Below, in pieces: positions 8,804-18,211 of a stretch of 64,000 nucleotides of DNA. The notes beneath the pieces were generated by a model, which did no database searches, was not told where the DNA came from, and was given only the letters and a program-made list of their open reading frames with translations. The stretch covers positions 3,844,001-3,908,000 of the forward strand of contig NZ_CP034451.1 of NCBI RefSeq assembly GCF_003952525.1. Direction: 5' to 3'. This DNA is from Mesorhizobium sp. M3A.F.Ca.ET.080.04.2.1 (GTDB lineage Bacteria > Pseudomonadota > Alphaproteobacteria > Rhizobiales > Rhizobiaceae). A program made the position numbers and the translations under genes. Every line of letters begins with the position of its first letter. Positions within the stretch are counted from its first letter, which is position 1.

Positions 8804-9664
8804 ACATGAATCACAAAACAGCCTAAACCGGAATCCCCTCAGATTCAGTCAAAACCTGAACTGCTCTAGCGGCGGGGCTTGACGGCATGAGCCGTGCGGA
8901 CGCGGCAGGATCGGCGGGATGGACCGCCAGACCTTGCGGGACTGGGCACACCGGTTCAACGAAGCCGGGCCGGATGGGCTTCTGGATTCGTGGTCGGATG
9001 GCCCACATCACGGCTTTTGCCCAAGCAACCGGCAGAGCTGGCCGAGATTGTCGAAACGGGCCTGATCCTGCCGTTGACGGCGTGGTGCGGTGGCGCCGCG
9101 TCGATCTCCAGCGGGTCATCAAGGAGCGCTTCGGCGTCGAGTGCTGAAGAGGCTGGGCTTCTCGCACATGAGCGCCCGGCCGCGTCACCCCGCGCAGGAT
9201 GCCGACACCGTCGAAGGGTGTAAAAAAAATTCCCGCGCACACTGAAGGCCCATCTGGTGGACCTGCCGAAAGGCACACGGGGGGATGGTTTCAAGACAAA
9301 GCCCGCATCGGCCATAAGAACGGCTTGGTCCGTCAATGGGCAAGACGTGGCAGGCGTCCCCGACAGCACGTGCCGGAGAACATCACGCCGATCTTCCTGC
9401 CGTCGCGATCCCCCGAACTGAGCCCGGTGGAAAACCTCTGGCAATACCTGAGATCCAACTGGCTCTCAAACCGAGTCTTCGCTACGACGCATCATCGACG
9501 CGGCGTGCGAGGCCTGGCAGAAACTCCTCGCCAATCCAGAAACCATCACGTCAATTGGAAAGAGGCGGTGGGCGCATGCCGTCGGTTAATCGTCATGACC
9601 CCTGGTATCGTGTCCGATCGCCCGATGCGCACCTCGTTGTACAATCCTGTTTCATAACACCCAT

Positions 9665-11125
9665 CTGTCTATGCTGCTGAAGAGAATGTGGGGTGTTTGG
9701 GTTCTGCCTCGCACGCAAAACAATGCTCTGAGCCACCGGTTCGCCGCGCGTTGATCGGTTGAAGATCCACAGGCCATCCGGTAGGGGATGAATACCTTCG
9801 ATCGCGCCTACTTCGGCGGCGAGCCTGAGCGTCTTCGGTGCAAGCCGAGCAAACGCGCCGGCTTGTTCGTTCCGGTTCAGGATGCCGGTAATCAGGTCAT
9901 CATTGGCTATGAGAACCAGTTGCCGGAAGGTTGCCAGGATGTCGGCCGAAGTGCTGTTGAGCTGTCCGCACCGCTTCCTCGGCGGCCGCAGTTCGGTGCG
10001 GACGCCGCCAATCCAATGGATCAGTAGAACGATTTCTGACGCTTCGTCATTGATATCGGCGACCACCTCCCGGATGACGGTGCGAACGATGCGCGTCTTG
10101 AGCCTTGCATCTGTCGTCGGCGCCGCCCACACAGCCTTGAGATTGGCGGCGAGCGCGGTGACGTGTATTGGCGACAGAAGTGATGGCTCCGATGTCGAAG
10201 CATGCGCGGATCTCGCCGACACGCGTAAGCGTCCGGTTCCATCGCAACTCCAGTTCCGCCGCGACCAGCCGGTTCCGCGGATCGATGGCGTTGTATTGCC
10301 GGAACGCCCGATCCGCGCTGTAGCATGCCACCTCGAGATCGCGCATCAGAGCATCGCGGACCTGATCGCGGCGACTAGCCGCTTGCGCTTCGGCCTCGAC
10401 GGCCGCGGCTGTCGCTTCCCGGTCAACAAACCGCAGAAGAGCTTCCTCGATGGCGTCGTCGACGCGTAGCCCACCGAAGGCGATGCAACGCGGCTCTCCA
10501 TCGTCAAGCAGACCACGCCAGCAGGAGTAGCGCGGAATGTTGTGCTTGGTTTCGTGTAGCGGACTGTCAGCTTGCGGCCACAGCGCCGGCAGCGGAAGGC
10601 CGGGGAGCAGAGCGTCGCCATCATTGGGCGCTCAGTGATGCCGGCCCGTGTTCCAGCCCATGTTTGAGCAACCAGAGCAGGACTGGCGGGCACTGCCGAG
10701 TTCCGCCACTTTGTCAAACGCAGGGGTGATGGCCTCCTGCATGCGACGATCGGGATCCTTCTCCAGCCGGTCGCCGACCTTCACGAAGCCGACCGGGGCA
10801 GCGACGACGAGTTCTCCGCGCCGGGCCTTCTCATAGCGGGCCGACAGGGAGCGCTGACGCAGAGGATCAAGTTCATACTTGTTAAGAGTGCCCTTCACAG
10901 CAGCCGGTCATTGCCTGCCGCGGTGCGTAGGCCGTCTCCTGGTCGATCAGCACGGTATCGACGACGCGGCACATCTCGATGAGCCAGTCGCGGCTGTTGC
11001 GGGCAAAGCGCGATACTTCCCGCGCCGCAACCGCCCCAGCCTTGCCGAGACAGACTGCGGCGACCATCCGGTCGCACGGAAACCTCTCTACCAGCCTTCT
11101 CGACCAACTCATAAATAGGGCCATG
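9665..11125 (-). pseudogene. Large serine recombinase (resolvase/recombinase/zinc-ribbon type), decayed
   Basis: Pieces of one protein can be followed through several minus-strand frames. An N-terminal resolvase segment (AREVSRFARNSRDW, VDTVLIDQETAYAPRQ) lies at 11120-10900. LRQRSLSARYEKARRGELVVAAPVGFVKVG lies near 10850. A zinc-ribbon region with CRRCGRKLTVRY is near 10590. A C-terminal coiled and helix-turn-helix region (RLVAAELELRWNRTL, KTRIVRTVIREVVADI, APKTLRLAAEVGAIEGIHPL) runs to about 9700. Several frameshifts and internal stops make it non-functional. Such recombinases mobilise genomic islands. Confidence 0.75.
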
Positions 11126-11149
11126 CTCCCGGCCCAAGGATGCCACGGG

Positions 11150-11594
11150 TAAGAAAGCTCGTGCTCCGCGATACCGTGGGCGTTCTGTCGTCGTGTTGTA
11201 GTAGTATCTGCGCCAATCCTCCAACGTTTTTCAGAGGCATCGGCAAGGGTCAGGAACCAATGCCGCCGGATCGACACGTGCCACTCACCACCCTTCTCGG
11301 CCACCAGCCCGCGTTTGCGAGCAGGCCTCACAGTTTTCGGCGCATGACGTCCTGCAGCATCTCGTTGGTCCAGGGAGAGATCGGCCACCAGCTTCCTGAG
11401 CTTGCCGTTCTCGTCCTCAAGCTGCTTCAGCCATTCATCTCGGGCGGCAGCAGCCCGTCATATTTCTTCTTCCAGTTGAAATAGGTCGCTTGGCTGATCC
11501 CCGCGCGCCGGCAGATTTCGGCACGGGAAATCCCGTCTTCCCCCTGCTTCAAAATAAACGCCTTCTGTGCGTCCGGAAACTTCCATGCCTTCAT
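11150..11594 (-). mobile_element. IS3-family OrfA remnant
   Basis: From the ATG at 11594 the minus strand encodes the typical start of an IS3 OrfA (KAFILKQGEDGISRAEICRRAGIS, ATYFNWKKKYDGLLPPEM), then by frameshift QLEDENGKLRKLVADLSLDQRD. It runs directly into the recombinase remnant, so OrfB is missing. Confidence 0.8.
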
Positions 11595-11994
11595 CGTCTT
11601 CCGGTCCTTCCAAGGGAATTACCGAGAACGATCCAGTTTTCAGGGATCAGAGCACGTCGTAGACGGGGTAACCAACCGGCGAAGGCGCGTCCGGCGCGGT
11701 TGCGGGTCCGCCATTGATGGGGAAGATGGCCCGGTTTCTGAACGGGAACCGTATGATGGTCCCGCACTCACCGAACAGCGAGCCCACGAATATCGAACCA
11801 GCATCCCATTGGCCTTGATCGCCGGTGGGGATTGCGCACGAACAGGTCCAATCGGCGGTAACAGAAGCGAGCGTGCTTCATGGCTTGTCTCCTCCTTTGA
11901 AACAGGCATCAAGTAGCCCTGGCAGCCCACCCGTTGCGAGGATGTCGAGGCCTTAGCTGCCGGCGGAAGCCGGTCTATCGCGACACGCCGAACT
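11595..11994. other. No gene recognised
   Basis: Four hundred bases between IS3 debris and the 3' end of the oxygenase gene. A 129-codon minus-strand frame has no family resemblance and is not supported. Confidence 0.4.
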
Positions 11995-12834
11995 TCAGGT
12001 CCACCAGAGAACAAGATCCGGCCGGGCAAATCCGAAAAAGCAATTCAGCACCAGGCGACGCTTTCCGTCGCCTGATCGACCGGTAACCCCGTGGACGAAG
12101 CCGCCATCGATTAGGGCGATATCCCCGGCCTTGAGCTGGAAGTCGCGGCAAGGTACGGCCTCGAGATAAGCTGCCGAATAGGGATATCCCGTGGTCTCCA
12201 CACCCTGCGACTTTCGGTCGATGACTGTCGGCTTATGGCTCCAGAGCCGCAGATTGCCACCTTCTTCGGGAATGCTGGGATAGAAGTTGAATGCTGCGAC
12301 GGTGTTGTGCGCCACCGCAGAAAGCTCATAATCGTTCCCGGCACATAGGACTTGAGCGACATCGTCGTGGGGGGCCAAGGAAAACGTGCCGGTACCAGAC
12401 CAACTGAGGGCGCGACAGACATTGGCCTGACCGTGTTCTGAACGCGCCAGCCGCAATTCAATGCCCTTGTTGTGAAGCTCTCGCTTCAACGCGCCGAATA
12501 TTGCTCGGACCGGGTCAACCAAATTCTCAAAAAGCGCTTCGACGTGCGGTCGCGCCTTTTCGGCGTCTGCGAAATAGCTGGCTGCATCCTTCCTGTAGTG
12601 AGATGCGCCGACATATTGTCCGGGCACACCATCGTTACGCTCCTTGAGACCGGCACTACCAACAAAGTTCGTGGTGATCTTCTCGGCTACCTCGGTGCTG
12701 AAAGCTTGCTTGATGTGCAGAGCGGTGAGCTCACCTTTCAGGACCGAGATGATTTCCGCAGTGTTGATCGAGCCGATCCGTTCTCTGATCGAAACCGGCG
12801 AGATGGCTGGCACTTGAGATATCTGACTAGGCAT
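11995..12834 (-). CDS. 2-oxoglutarate/Fe(II)-dependent oxygenase
   Basis: This 279-residue protein has the iron-binding facial triad of the 2OG-Fe(II) superfamily. His156 and Asp158 lie in APHDDVAQV, His248 in DGGFVHGVTG, and 2-oxoglutarate-binding Arg259/260 in GKRRLVLNCFF. Members hydroxylate or desaturate amino acids and natural products in the cytosol while converting 2-oxoglutarate to succinate. The ATG at 12834 lies inside the end of the upstream aminotransferase gene (8-nt overlap), so the two are translationally coupled and very probably act on one pathway. A longer frame upstream is a different reading of the aminotransferase. The substrate is unknown; a product of a diaminobutyrate-type transaminase is a natural guess. 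Confidence 0.85.
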   Translation of the reverse strand: MPSQISQVPAISPVSIRERIGSINTAEIISVLKGELTALHIKQAFSTEVAEKITTNFVGSAGLKERNDGVPGQYVGASHYRKDAASYFADAEKARPHVEALFENLVDPVRAIFGALKRELHNKGIELRLARSEHGQANVCRALSWSGTGTFSLAPHDDVAQVLCAGNDYELSAVAHNTVAAFNFYPSIPEEGGNLRLWSHKPTVIDRKSQGVETTGYPYSAAYLEAVPCRDFQLKAGDIALIDGGFVHGVTGRSGDGKRRLVLNCFFGFARPDLVLWWT

Positions 12835-14083
12835 TGTCTTGCTCCTGTAGTGTGTGTTCAAGGATGGTGATGCCACGATCGAGTTCGGCATTGGTGATGG
12901 TTATCGGCGGGAGGACTTTGATAACGTCGCGATTTGGCCCCGAGGATTCGATAAGAAGGCCATTTTCGAATGCGACATCGTGCACGCGGCCGACAACTGC
13001 CGGTGAACGGCATTTCAGGCCGGCCATCAGACCGCGGCCGCGCTTCTGTTCGATGTATCTTGGAAATTTCGCAACCAGGCGATCGAGGTGGGTTTGCAGC
13101 CTGACGGCTGTCCGCTCGACACCTGCAGTAAATTTCCTATCCGACCACATCTTGCACATGGCTCCTGCCGTCACGAAGGCGAAATTGTTGCCTCTGAAGG
13201 TCCCGCTGTGTTCTCCGGGCTTCCATATGTCCAAGTCGGGTCGAATCAGAACGATAGACAGCGGGCTACCTGAACCGCTTAGGGACTTGGAAAGACACAC
13301 AATATCCGGTTCCATTTTCGCGGACTCGAATGAGAAGAAATCGCCAGTTCGGCCCGCGCCCGCCTGGATATCGTCGACGATAAAAACAATGCCGTGCGTA
13401 CGGCAAATGCGCTGAATTTCCGTGAGCCAAGCCGCGGACGCGGCGTTCATGCCGCCTTCTGCCTGGATGGTCTCCAGTATAATTGCGGCAGGCTTTTCTA
13501 TGCCGCTCCCCGGGTCGCTCAAAACGTGGTCGATGTAACTGGCGGAATCGAAAGCTTGGCTCGGATAGCCGTCATAGGGAACACGGATCACATCGTGGCG
13601 AGCAACGCCTCCCAGTTCCCTGGTTGAGGCCGAGCCCGACACCGCGAGAGAGCCGAGCGACATGCCGTGGAACGCATTCGTAAAGGCCATGACGCTCGAG
13701 CGGCCGGTGTATTTTCGCGCCAGCGCCAGCGCCGCTTCGTTGGCGTTCGTGCCGGTCGGCCCGGGAAACTGAATCTTGTACGAAAGGCCTCTGGGTTTCA
13801 GGATCCAATCGACGAACCCTTCAATGAAGTCACGCTTTGCCGCCGTATGCATATCAAGCGACAGAAGAATGTTCTCACCGACGAGATATTCAATCGCTGG
13901 CGCCATAATATCCGGATTGTTGTGCCCGTAGTTGAGTGCGCCGGAACCCACCAGGAAATCGATAAAGGGCTTACCCGTCTCGTCCCAGATCGTCGCCCCA
14001 AGGGCCTTCGTAAAGACGGTGGGGAACGCCCGGCAATAACGACGAACGTTAGATTCATGAGCCGTGAAAGCGTCGGTGTCCAT
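12827..14083 (-). CDS. Class III aminotransferase, EctB-like (diaminobutyrate-2-oxoglutarate transaminase)
   Basis: The 418-residue protein follows EctB closely from end to end. It contains YCRAFPTVFTKA near residue 16, GSGALNYGHNNP near 47, the PLP-phosphate region QFPGPTGTNANEAAL near 105, FTNAFHGMSLGSLAVSG, VDDIQAGAGRTG (Asp237/238 pairs with the PLP ring), LSKSLSG with the PLP lysine at 266, and KPGEHSGTFRGN. EctB makes L-2,4-diaminobutyrate from aspartate semialdehyde and glutamate; the reverse-running DoeD uses the same fold. The ATG at 14083 follows AGAGGA. No ectA or ectC accompanies it. It is coupled to a 2OG oxygenase instead, which suggests a diaminobutyrate-derived product other than ectoine. 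Confidence 0.87.
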   Translation of the reverse strand: MDTDAFTAHESNVRRYCRAFPTVFTKALGATIWDETGKPFIDFLVGSGALNYGHNNPDIMAPAIEYLVGENILLSLDMHTAAKRDFIEGFVDWILKPRGLSYKIQFPGPTGTNANEAALALARKYTGRSSVMAFTNAFHGMSLGSLAVSGSASTRELGGVARHDVIRVPYDGYPSQAFDSASYIDHVLSDPGSGIEKPAAIILETIQAEGGMNAASAAWLTEIQRICRTHGIVFIVDDIQAGAGRTGDFFSFESAKMEPDIVCLSKSLSGSGSPLSIVLIRPDLDIWKPGEHSGTFRGNNFAFVTAGAMCKMWSDRKFTAGVERTAVRLQTHLDRLVAKFPRYIEQKRGRGLMAGLKCRSPAVVGRVHDVAFENGLLIESSGPNRDVIKVLPPITITNAELDRGITILEHTLQEQDNA

Positions 14084-14403
14084 ATCAAGTCCTCTGCACA
14101 TAGTCTTTCAAAGAAGAGAGCTGTTTAATGGCTAGTGGTTTGCGGCAGATGTTCGTCGCTTAACGTTGAAGCAGAATGCCGGAGGCAGCTTTGTTTGGTC
14201 TGGGTTTGGTCTGGTGATGCCGGCATCCTCATCAAATATTGTTGGGTGGCGTTGCCCTCCATTCGGATGCTTTCGAATGTGCTGCAGCAGGATGGCTTCT
14301 AAAGCTTCCGCGAAAGCATCGCTACTATGGCATCAGGTAGTTGACGTACCACCCATCGCTGCCCATAGCGCCTCCGGACAAATGTCCAAGGAGATCAGCA
14401 GGG

Positions 14404-14640
14404 TCGCGTCGCCAGAGGTTGTGTCGCTCGGCGGTAGCGAAGCCGCTCGCGAGCGCGCTCCTCAATAGCGCCGTAGCGAGCGAGCGGCTTCGCGGCGGTC
14501 ATCAATATTCGCCGTTCAACCTCGGGCTGCGGACACCAACCTGATTCAAGAAACTATTTGATGACCGATGACACAGCGAAAGCCACGCTCTCTTTGAGAA
14601 GAATGCGGATTCCGATCTCTTGCGCGATGACTGGCCCGAG
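14404..14640 (+). mobile_element. IS256-family remnant (terminal repeat and transposase start)
   Basis: Bases 14420-14500 match, in reverse, the right end of the intact IS256 at 28438-29863 (the GCTCGGCGGTAGCGAAG stretch and its flanking palindrome). Around 14561 follows a degraded version of that transposase's start (ATGACCGA-GACA, then CTCTTGCGCGATGA). Everything after about 14640 is unrelated. Confidence 0.75.
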
Positions 14641-15141
14641 CCGCCGGATCAAGAGGGCGGGGCCGCCGTGGACCCCCTTGACGGAAAGCCCGTTCGTAGG
14701 CCAGGCGGAAGCAACCGGGAGACGCGCTGGCGAAGGGCCGCATCGGTTTCGAGAACGTCCACTACCGCGACGGCAACCATCCCCGGCCGCAGCTGGGCTG
14801 CTGCCTTCAGGCGAGTCGAAAAGGAGATCGTCCGGGAGGGTGAAGGCGTTGACGAGGTGAGCCGTGAGTAAGCAATCAAGCTCTGATCGGGATCGACTAA
14901 CACTGTTTCCATCCGACCGATGGTTGACCTGTGATCGGCGTTACCTCAAGCTAGGCAGGCCGACAAGCTCGGTTGGAAGGCGAAGACCTTTCGATGAGCT
15001 CGTCTCCGAAATGCTCGAGGCCCACTGCCGCGCCTACAGGAACATACTGGCGTAACGTGAAAACACGATGGCGTCGCGGGCAGGTGCATCTGTCGTGGGG
15101 CCATCCGCACTGCCAGGCACGCCCTCTCGGCCGGCATGCAC
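14641..15141. other. No intact gene; possible ABC-transporter scrap
   Basis: Around 14735-14800 the plus strand contains CGGTTTCGAGAACGTCCACTA and CGGCAACCATCCCC, resembling bases 19275-19315 inside the ABC exporter gene (which encode DFENVHFRYANHP). It may be a fragment of a related exporter gene. The rest is unassigned. Confidence 0.3.
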
Positions 15142-15984
15142 TCAGGTCCGGTCGTTTGGGTCGGCGAATTCACACATCCTGCAAAGCAGAAAACCATCTG
15201 CTCCATTCATGCGGTCGACGATTTCGCGAAAAACTGGCTTTTCAAACAGAGCGGAGTAACCCTCATATAGAAGGTTGCCCAATACGTGACGCCGTTCAAA
15301 ATCCATAGAGCACAGGGTAACGTCGCCGTTTGGAAGAAGAACATTCCGATACTGTCGTGCGTCCACGCAGGTTAGGGCTCCGACCACTGGCTGACGTGGT
15401 GCAACGATCTTAGGGTCGACGCTTCCACCCCTACTGCTCACCGGCCGCGCTTTTATCAGGGCTTCGGTAGGAATAATGTCGGCTATATCTGGGTGGGGCT
15501 CGCCCAAGGCCACGAATCGGATCAAGGGGATGTCCGCGTCGACGAGTTGACGAACCAGATCGCGATACTTGTCTCCGACCAGGCGGCTGTTCATGTAGGT
15601 GCCGTCATCGAAAACATGGACCACGAATACGCCCAAGGGCAAGGCTTGCAATCGCTGCAGGTCCTGCCCGTTCATTCCCACCAGCGTCGTAAAAATCCTG
15701 ATGCCATGGCCTTTGGCGAAAGCGTGCTCCACCATTTCGGTACAGTCCGGATTGAGCCAAGGTTCGGAGTATCCCGCAAAACCAATGTCGACGGAAGTCG
15801 GTACGCGGGCCAGACACCGCTTGAAATCTTCAAGATCCAGATGACTCGCATGAGACACTTTTCTTTGCCGGACCGCGAACTTGTCCTGGGGACAATATGA
15901 ACATCCTACGACGCATCCCGTGGTCGTCGTTATCTCCAAAACCCTGCCGGCTGTGTTTGCTGAGCGAAGTTCCGGTAAAATCAC
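15142..15984 (-). CDS. Radical SAM protein with SPASM-like C-terminus
   Basis: This 280-residue protein carries the radical SAM [4Fe-4S] motif as C24-VVG-C28-SY-C31, with the barrel strand EITTTTG before it and GFAGYSEPWLNPD (the GGE-like SAM contact) after it. The C-terminal part has further cysteines (LTCVDAR, CSMDF, CRMCEFAD), as in SPASM or twitch domains that bind an extra cluster in peptide- and small-molecule-modifying enzymes. The start is GTG at 15984 with GGGAG 9 nt upstream. It lies upstream of the EctB-like gene on the same strand, separated by IS debris, and downstream of tandem NifA sites. No precursor peptide was found nearby, so a small-molecule substrate is as likely as a peptide. 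Confidence 0.85.
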   Translation of the reverse strand: MILPELRSANTAGRVLEITTTTGCVVGCSYCPQDKFAVRQRKVSHASHLDLEDFKRCLARVPTSVDIGFAGYSEPWLNPDCTEMVEHAFAKGHGIRIFTTLVGMNGQDLQRLQALPLGVFVVHVFDDGTYMNSRLVGDKYRDLVRQLVDADIPLIRFVALGEPHPDIADIIPTEALIKARPVSSRGGSVDPKIVAPRQPVVGALTCVDARQYRNVLLPNGDVTLCSMDFERRHVLGNLLYEGYSALFEKPVFREIVDRMNGADGFLLCRMCEFADPNDRT

Positions 15985-16453
15985 TGGTGATTACTCCCAT
16001 CTACTTCCTGCGAAGCGCCACGATGGTGTGCGTGTGCCTTTGGCTTTCTGATACCGCCTGCTGATCTACCGAGGCAACGCAGACATCTACCCTTTTTGGC
16101 AGCCTAAGCCGCCCGGTTCACCGACTTGCCGGGCCGACCTTCACAAACTTCCAGCGCGTCGGACCAGAGACAGCATTGCATCTTTCGAGGCATCACTCGC
16201 TCCGGAGATGTAGCCTCAACCGTTGGTCGCTGGCCCGTCGCCGAGATGCGCGCGCAGCACCCTCGAACCCGCCGGAGAGAAGCTTTCTGGATGCCGTCGA
16301 TCATCCTTCATCGAGCGAGTTCCGTGTTCTCATGCGGGTCAGCCCTCACACTATATTGCCGCACATCGACCAGCAAAGGCCGAGCTAGTGCGCCTGGCGC
16401 GCAGTTACTGCGAGATAGGCTTCGAAAAGCCCGACAGAGCTAAGACGCTCCGC
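15985..16453. other. Leader region of the radical SAM gene; 3' part is a copy of a nif promoter region
   Basis: No gene seen. Bases 16335-16453 resemble the promoter region at 23405-23520 (shared TTGCCGCACATC and other stretches). A consensus -24/-12 element is not recognisable here. The best GG-N10-GC candidate on the minus strand is at 16357-16373, with poor flanking bases. Confidence 0.4.
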
Positions 16454-16499
16454 TGTATTGAACCCGACATGTTTTCTGACAGCTGTCAGATTTTGGACA
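16454..16499. promoter_or_regulatory. Two tandem NifA upstream activator sites
   Basis: TGT-ATTGAACCCG-ACA at 16454-16469 and TGT-CAGATTTTGG-ACA at 16484-16499 both match TGT-N10-ACA exactly. The first and its surroundings closely resemble the NifA site at 23521-23536. The only nearby gene reading away in the right direction is the radical SAM gene, 470 bp off. Confidence 0.6.
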
Positions 16500-16659
16500 C
16501 ACATCACTCATCGTCAGTCGCTTAATACGGATGGTAATTTCTTCCAGGAATCGGTGACATTGAACACCACCCTGTCATGACCGCCCAATCTCAGCGAAGC
16601 GAACTCAGCATCGCCACCAGGACCAAGCCTGAAGATAAATCCGCCATAGCAGCGTCAAC

Positions 16660-16822
16660 GACATTTTGCTTTCGAAGCCGATGGATTGCACGAGGTGATT
16701 CGCGCCGTGATGCAGGAGGTGCTCGAGGCCGAGATGGACGAGGCGCTGGGTGCTTCGAAGAGCGAGCGCACGCCGGAGCGTCTCGGCTATCACGCGCGCT
16801 ACTACGGGCGGAGAACTAGCTG
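16660..16822 (+). mobile_element. IS256-family transposase fragment
   Basis: The plus strand encodes the family's N-terminal segment (LHEVIRAVMQEVLEAEMDEAL, then ERLGYHARYYGR). Only about 55 codons remain, ending next to the luxR stop codon. Confidence 0.8.
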
Positions 16823-16827
16823 CGCAC

Positions 16828-17574
16828 CTACGGCGGTTCGATAATCCCAAGGTTCAAAGCTTTTACAACAGCTACCGTTCTGCTGGTCGCATCCAACTTC
16901 CGCATTACATTTTTTAAATGGAAATCTATCGTATTTCGTGATCTGCCTAAAATAGTTCCTATTTCCCAAGATGATTTTCCTTGTGACACCAAATCAATGC
17001 ACTCTATTTCTCTCGGAGACAGGTTATGAGCTCGTTCCGACGCAGTCGTAGTGTCGAACTTCGTAACCATCCGATGAAACCGCAGCGCGGCCATTTGCAG
17101 GTAGGTGATCGCTCTATTCTGCAATTCGCAGTCCGAGGATTGAGCAAAACTCACAAACCTAAAGCTGCCACCAGGGCCATGTAATGGGACGGTAACGCCT
17201 GACCTCAAGCCGAATGTTGCTGCTTCGTCCAAGACGCGGCGTCCATCTTCAGTTATGTTTTCATCAGTATACACCTCGCTCCATCGAAAGGGTCCCGCCT
17301 CCTTTCGACCTTTCTTGATGAGGGGGTCTATTTTGGCATAGCCCATTCTCGAGTAGCGCTCCTGCCATTCAGCAGGATAATTCCACATCACCACAGAACC
17401 CTCTCGGTTCGGCTTGAAAGCCCTCTCTGATGCGAGCGGCCCATAGGCAATCCACGGGCAATCGAAATTCAGCGCAAACGCAGACAACAGTTCGAACAAC
17501 TGTTCGGATTGAGCGACATCATCAGTCATCTTGAGGAATAGGTCTAACTCCACCGCAATCCGCCGGAGTTCCAT
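16828..17574 (-). CDS. LuxR-family transcriptional regulator with autoinducer-binding domain
   Basis: This 248-residue protein has an N-terminal autoinducer-binding domain. The aromatic and acidic ligand positions appear as Tyr74 (WQERY), Tyr79, Asp83-Pro84 and Trp98. The C-terminal LuxR helix-turn-helix, about residues 184-240, contains LSPREIECIDLVSQGKS and NTIDFHLKNVMRKL. It would bind DNA in response to an acyl-homoserine lactone or a related signal. The ATG at 17574 follows AAGGAG by 5 nt. No luxI-type synthase is visible, so it is an orphan regulator here. Upstream lies a NifA site and a sigma-54-like element with an altered -12 base. Confidence 0.88.
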   Translation of the reverse strand: MELRRIAVELDLFLKMTDDVAQSEQLFELLSAFALNFDCPWIAYGPLASERAFKPNREGSVVMWNYPAEWQERYSRMGYAKIDPLIKKGRKEAGPFRWSEVYTDENITEDGRRVLDEAATFGLRSGVTVPLHGPGGSFRFVSFAQSSDCELQNRAITYLQMAALRFHRMVTKFDTTTASERAHNLSPREIECIDLVSQGKSSWEIGTILGRSRNTIDFHLKNVMRKLDATSRTVAVVKALNLGIIEPP

Positions 17575-18211
17575 GATGTCTCCTTCATTGCGTTCTCATT
17601 GGTGCACAGTTTGCTCCAACCCAGCCTCGCAACATCCGAAGTCAACGGGACTCGAGCCGGAGTTCCTTCCGCCACCTGGAGTACCCTCAAGAGTCGTGCC
17701 AGCTTGCGAGCGAAGCTTCTCCTTCAGGTCGTCAATCGACGGGGGAGGTACCCAGGAGGCGAACCGACAGCACTGTGTCGGGGAGCGCACAATCCGACAG
17801 TCGAGCATCCGATTGACGGAATATGGGCAGGAAAGTATTCGCGGCGCGCTTTTGAAATCAGCACCTAAGTGCCGGGCCTGAGAAAGCTGCATTGCAACTG
17901 TACTTATTTGATCGAGGCAAGAACAAGCTCAAAATTCAATCGATACATCGACCTTCTTTTCCAATCTCCCGAGTTGAGCAGCCGTAGCAATCGTATTCGA
18001 CTGGATGGCGGCTGACTTTCTCCAGGCTCGGTAACCTGCTGAATTTGTCCTTCGGATGTTCCCGCTCAGTTGGCACGACTTTTGAACTCACCGTCGTGAG
18101 GCGGCAAGAGCTGCCCGCCAAAATTGATGCTGTTATGGGGGAGGTCGAAATTCCAGTTTTGTCTTTTATCGTCTTTGGGACCGAGCGTGTTGATGCGCCC
18201 GCTTGGAAACT
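17575..18211. promoter_or_regulatory. Divergent regulatory region between luxR and the ABC exporter
   Basis: No gene is supported in these 637 bp. On the minus strand, 17686-17702 reads CTGGCACGACTCTTGAG. On the plus strand, 18070-18086 reads TTGGCACGACTTTTGAA. Both match the sigma-54 consensus except that the -12 GC is GA. A perfect NifA site, TGT-CGGGGAGCGC-ACA, lies at 17776-17791. The 17686-17800 stretch resembles the egtD-like promoter region at 5882-6020. The pair would serve luxR leftward and the exporter rightward, if functional. Confidence 0.55.

Larger units (their letters stand above)
6442..8866. mobile_element. IS630-family element 2 with TA target duplication, itself interrupted by IS110
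   Basis: The left end GAGCCTTTCAGGTTTTGAC and the reverse complement of the right end (GAGCAGTTCAGGTTTTGAC) form an inverted repeat with two mismatches over 19 bp. TA occurs immediately outside both ends (6440-6441 and 8867-8868), the target duplication expected of IS630. The insertion lies inside another IS630 transposase gene. Residues 7434-8803 are a separate IS110 element. Confidence 0.9.
6336..9589 (+). pseudogene. IS630-family transposase (element 1), split by a second IS and frameshifted
   Basis: The N-terminus (LRRLARASKDARQSSRLLSLA) runs from 6336 to 6441. It resumes at 8869 as AAGLDGMSRADAA, exactly in register once the inserted DNA at 6442-8866 and one TA are removed. Downstream segments recognisable in shifting frames include a helix-turn-helix region, PRTLKAHLVDLPKGT, WFQD.ARIG.KNGLVRQWARRG and the DDE-domain end FLPSRSPELSPVENLWQYLRSNWLSNRVF. 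It stops near 9589. Multiple frameshifts after 8910 and missing segments show that it was decaying independently of the insertion. Confidence 0.85.

Noticed and set aside
14735..14800. Possible ABC exporter gene fragment
   Set aside because: Similarity to 19275-19315 covers only about 40 bp with mismatches. Kept only as a remark on the region.
16577..16819. 80-codon ORF as an independent gene
   Set aside because: Its second half overlaps the IS256 fragment in another frame. No ribosome site or family match.
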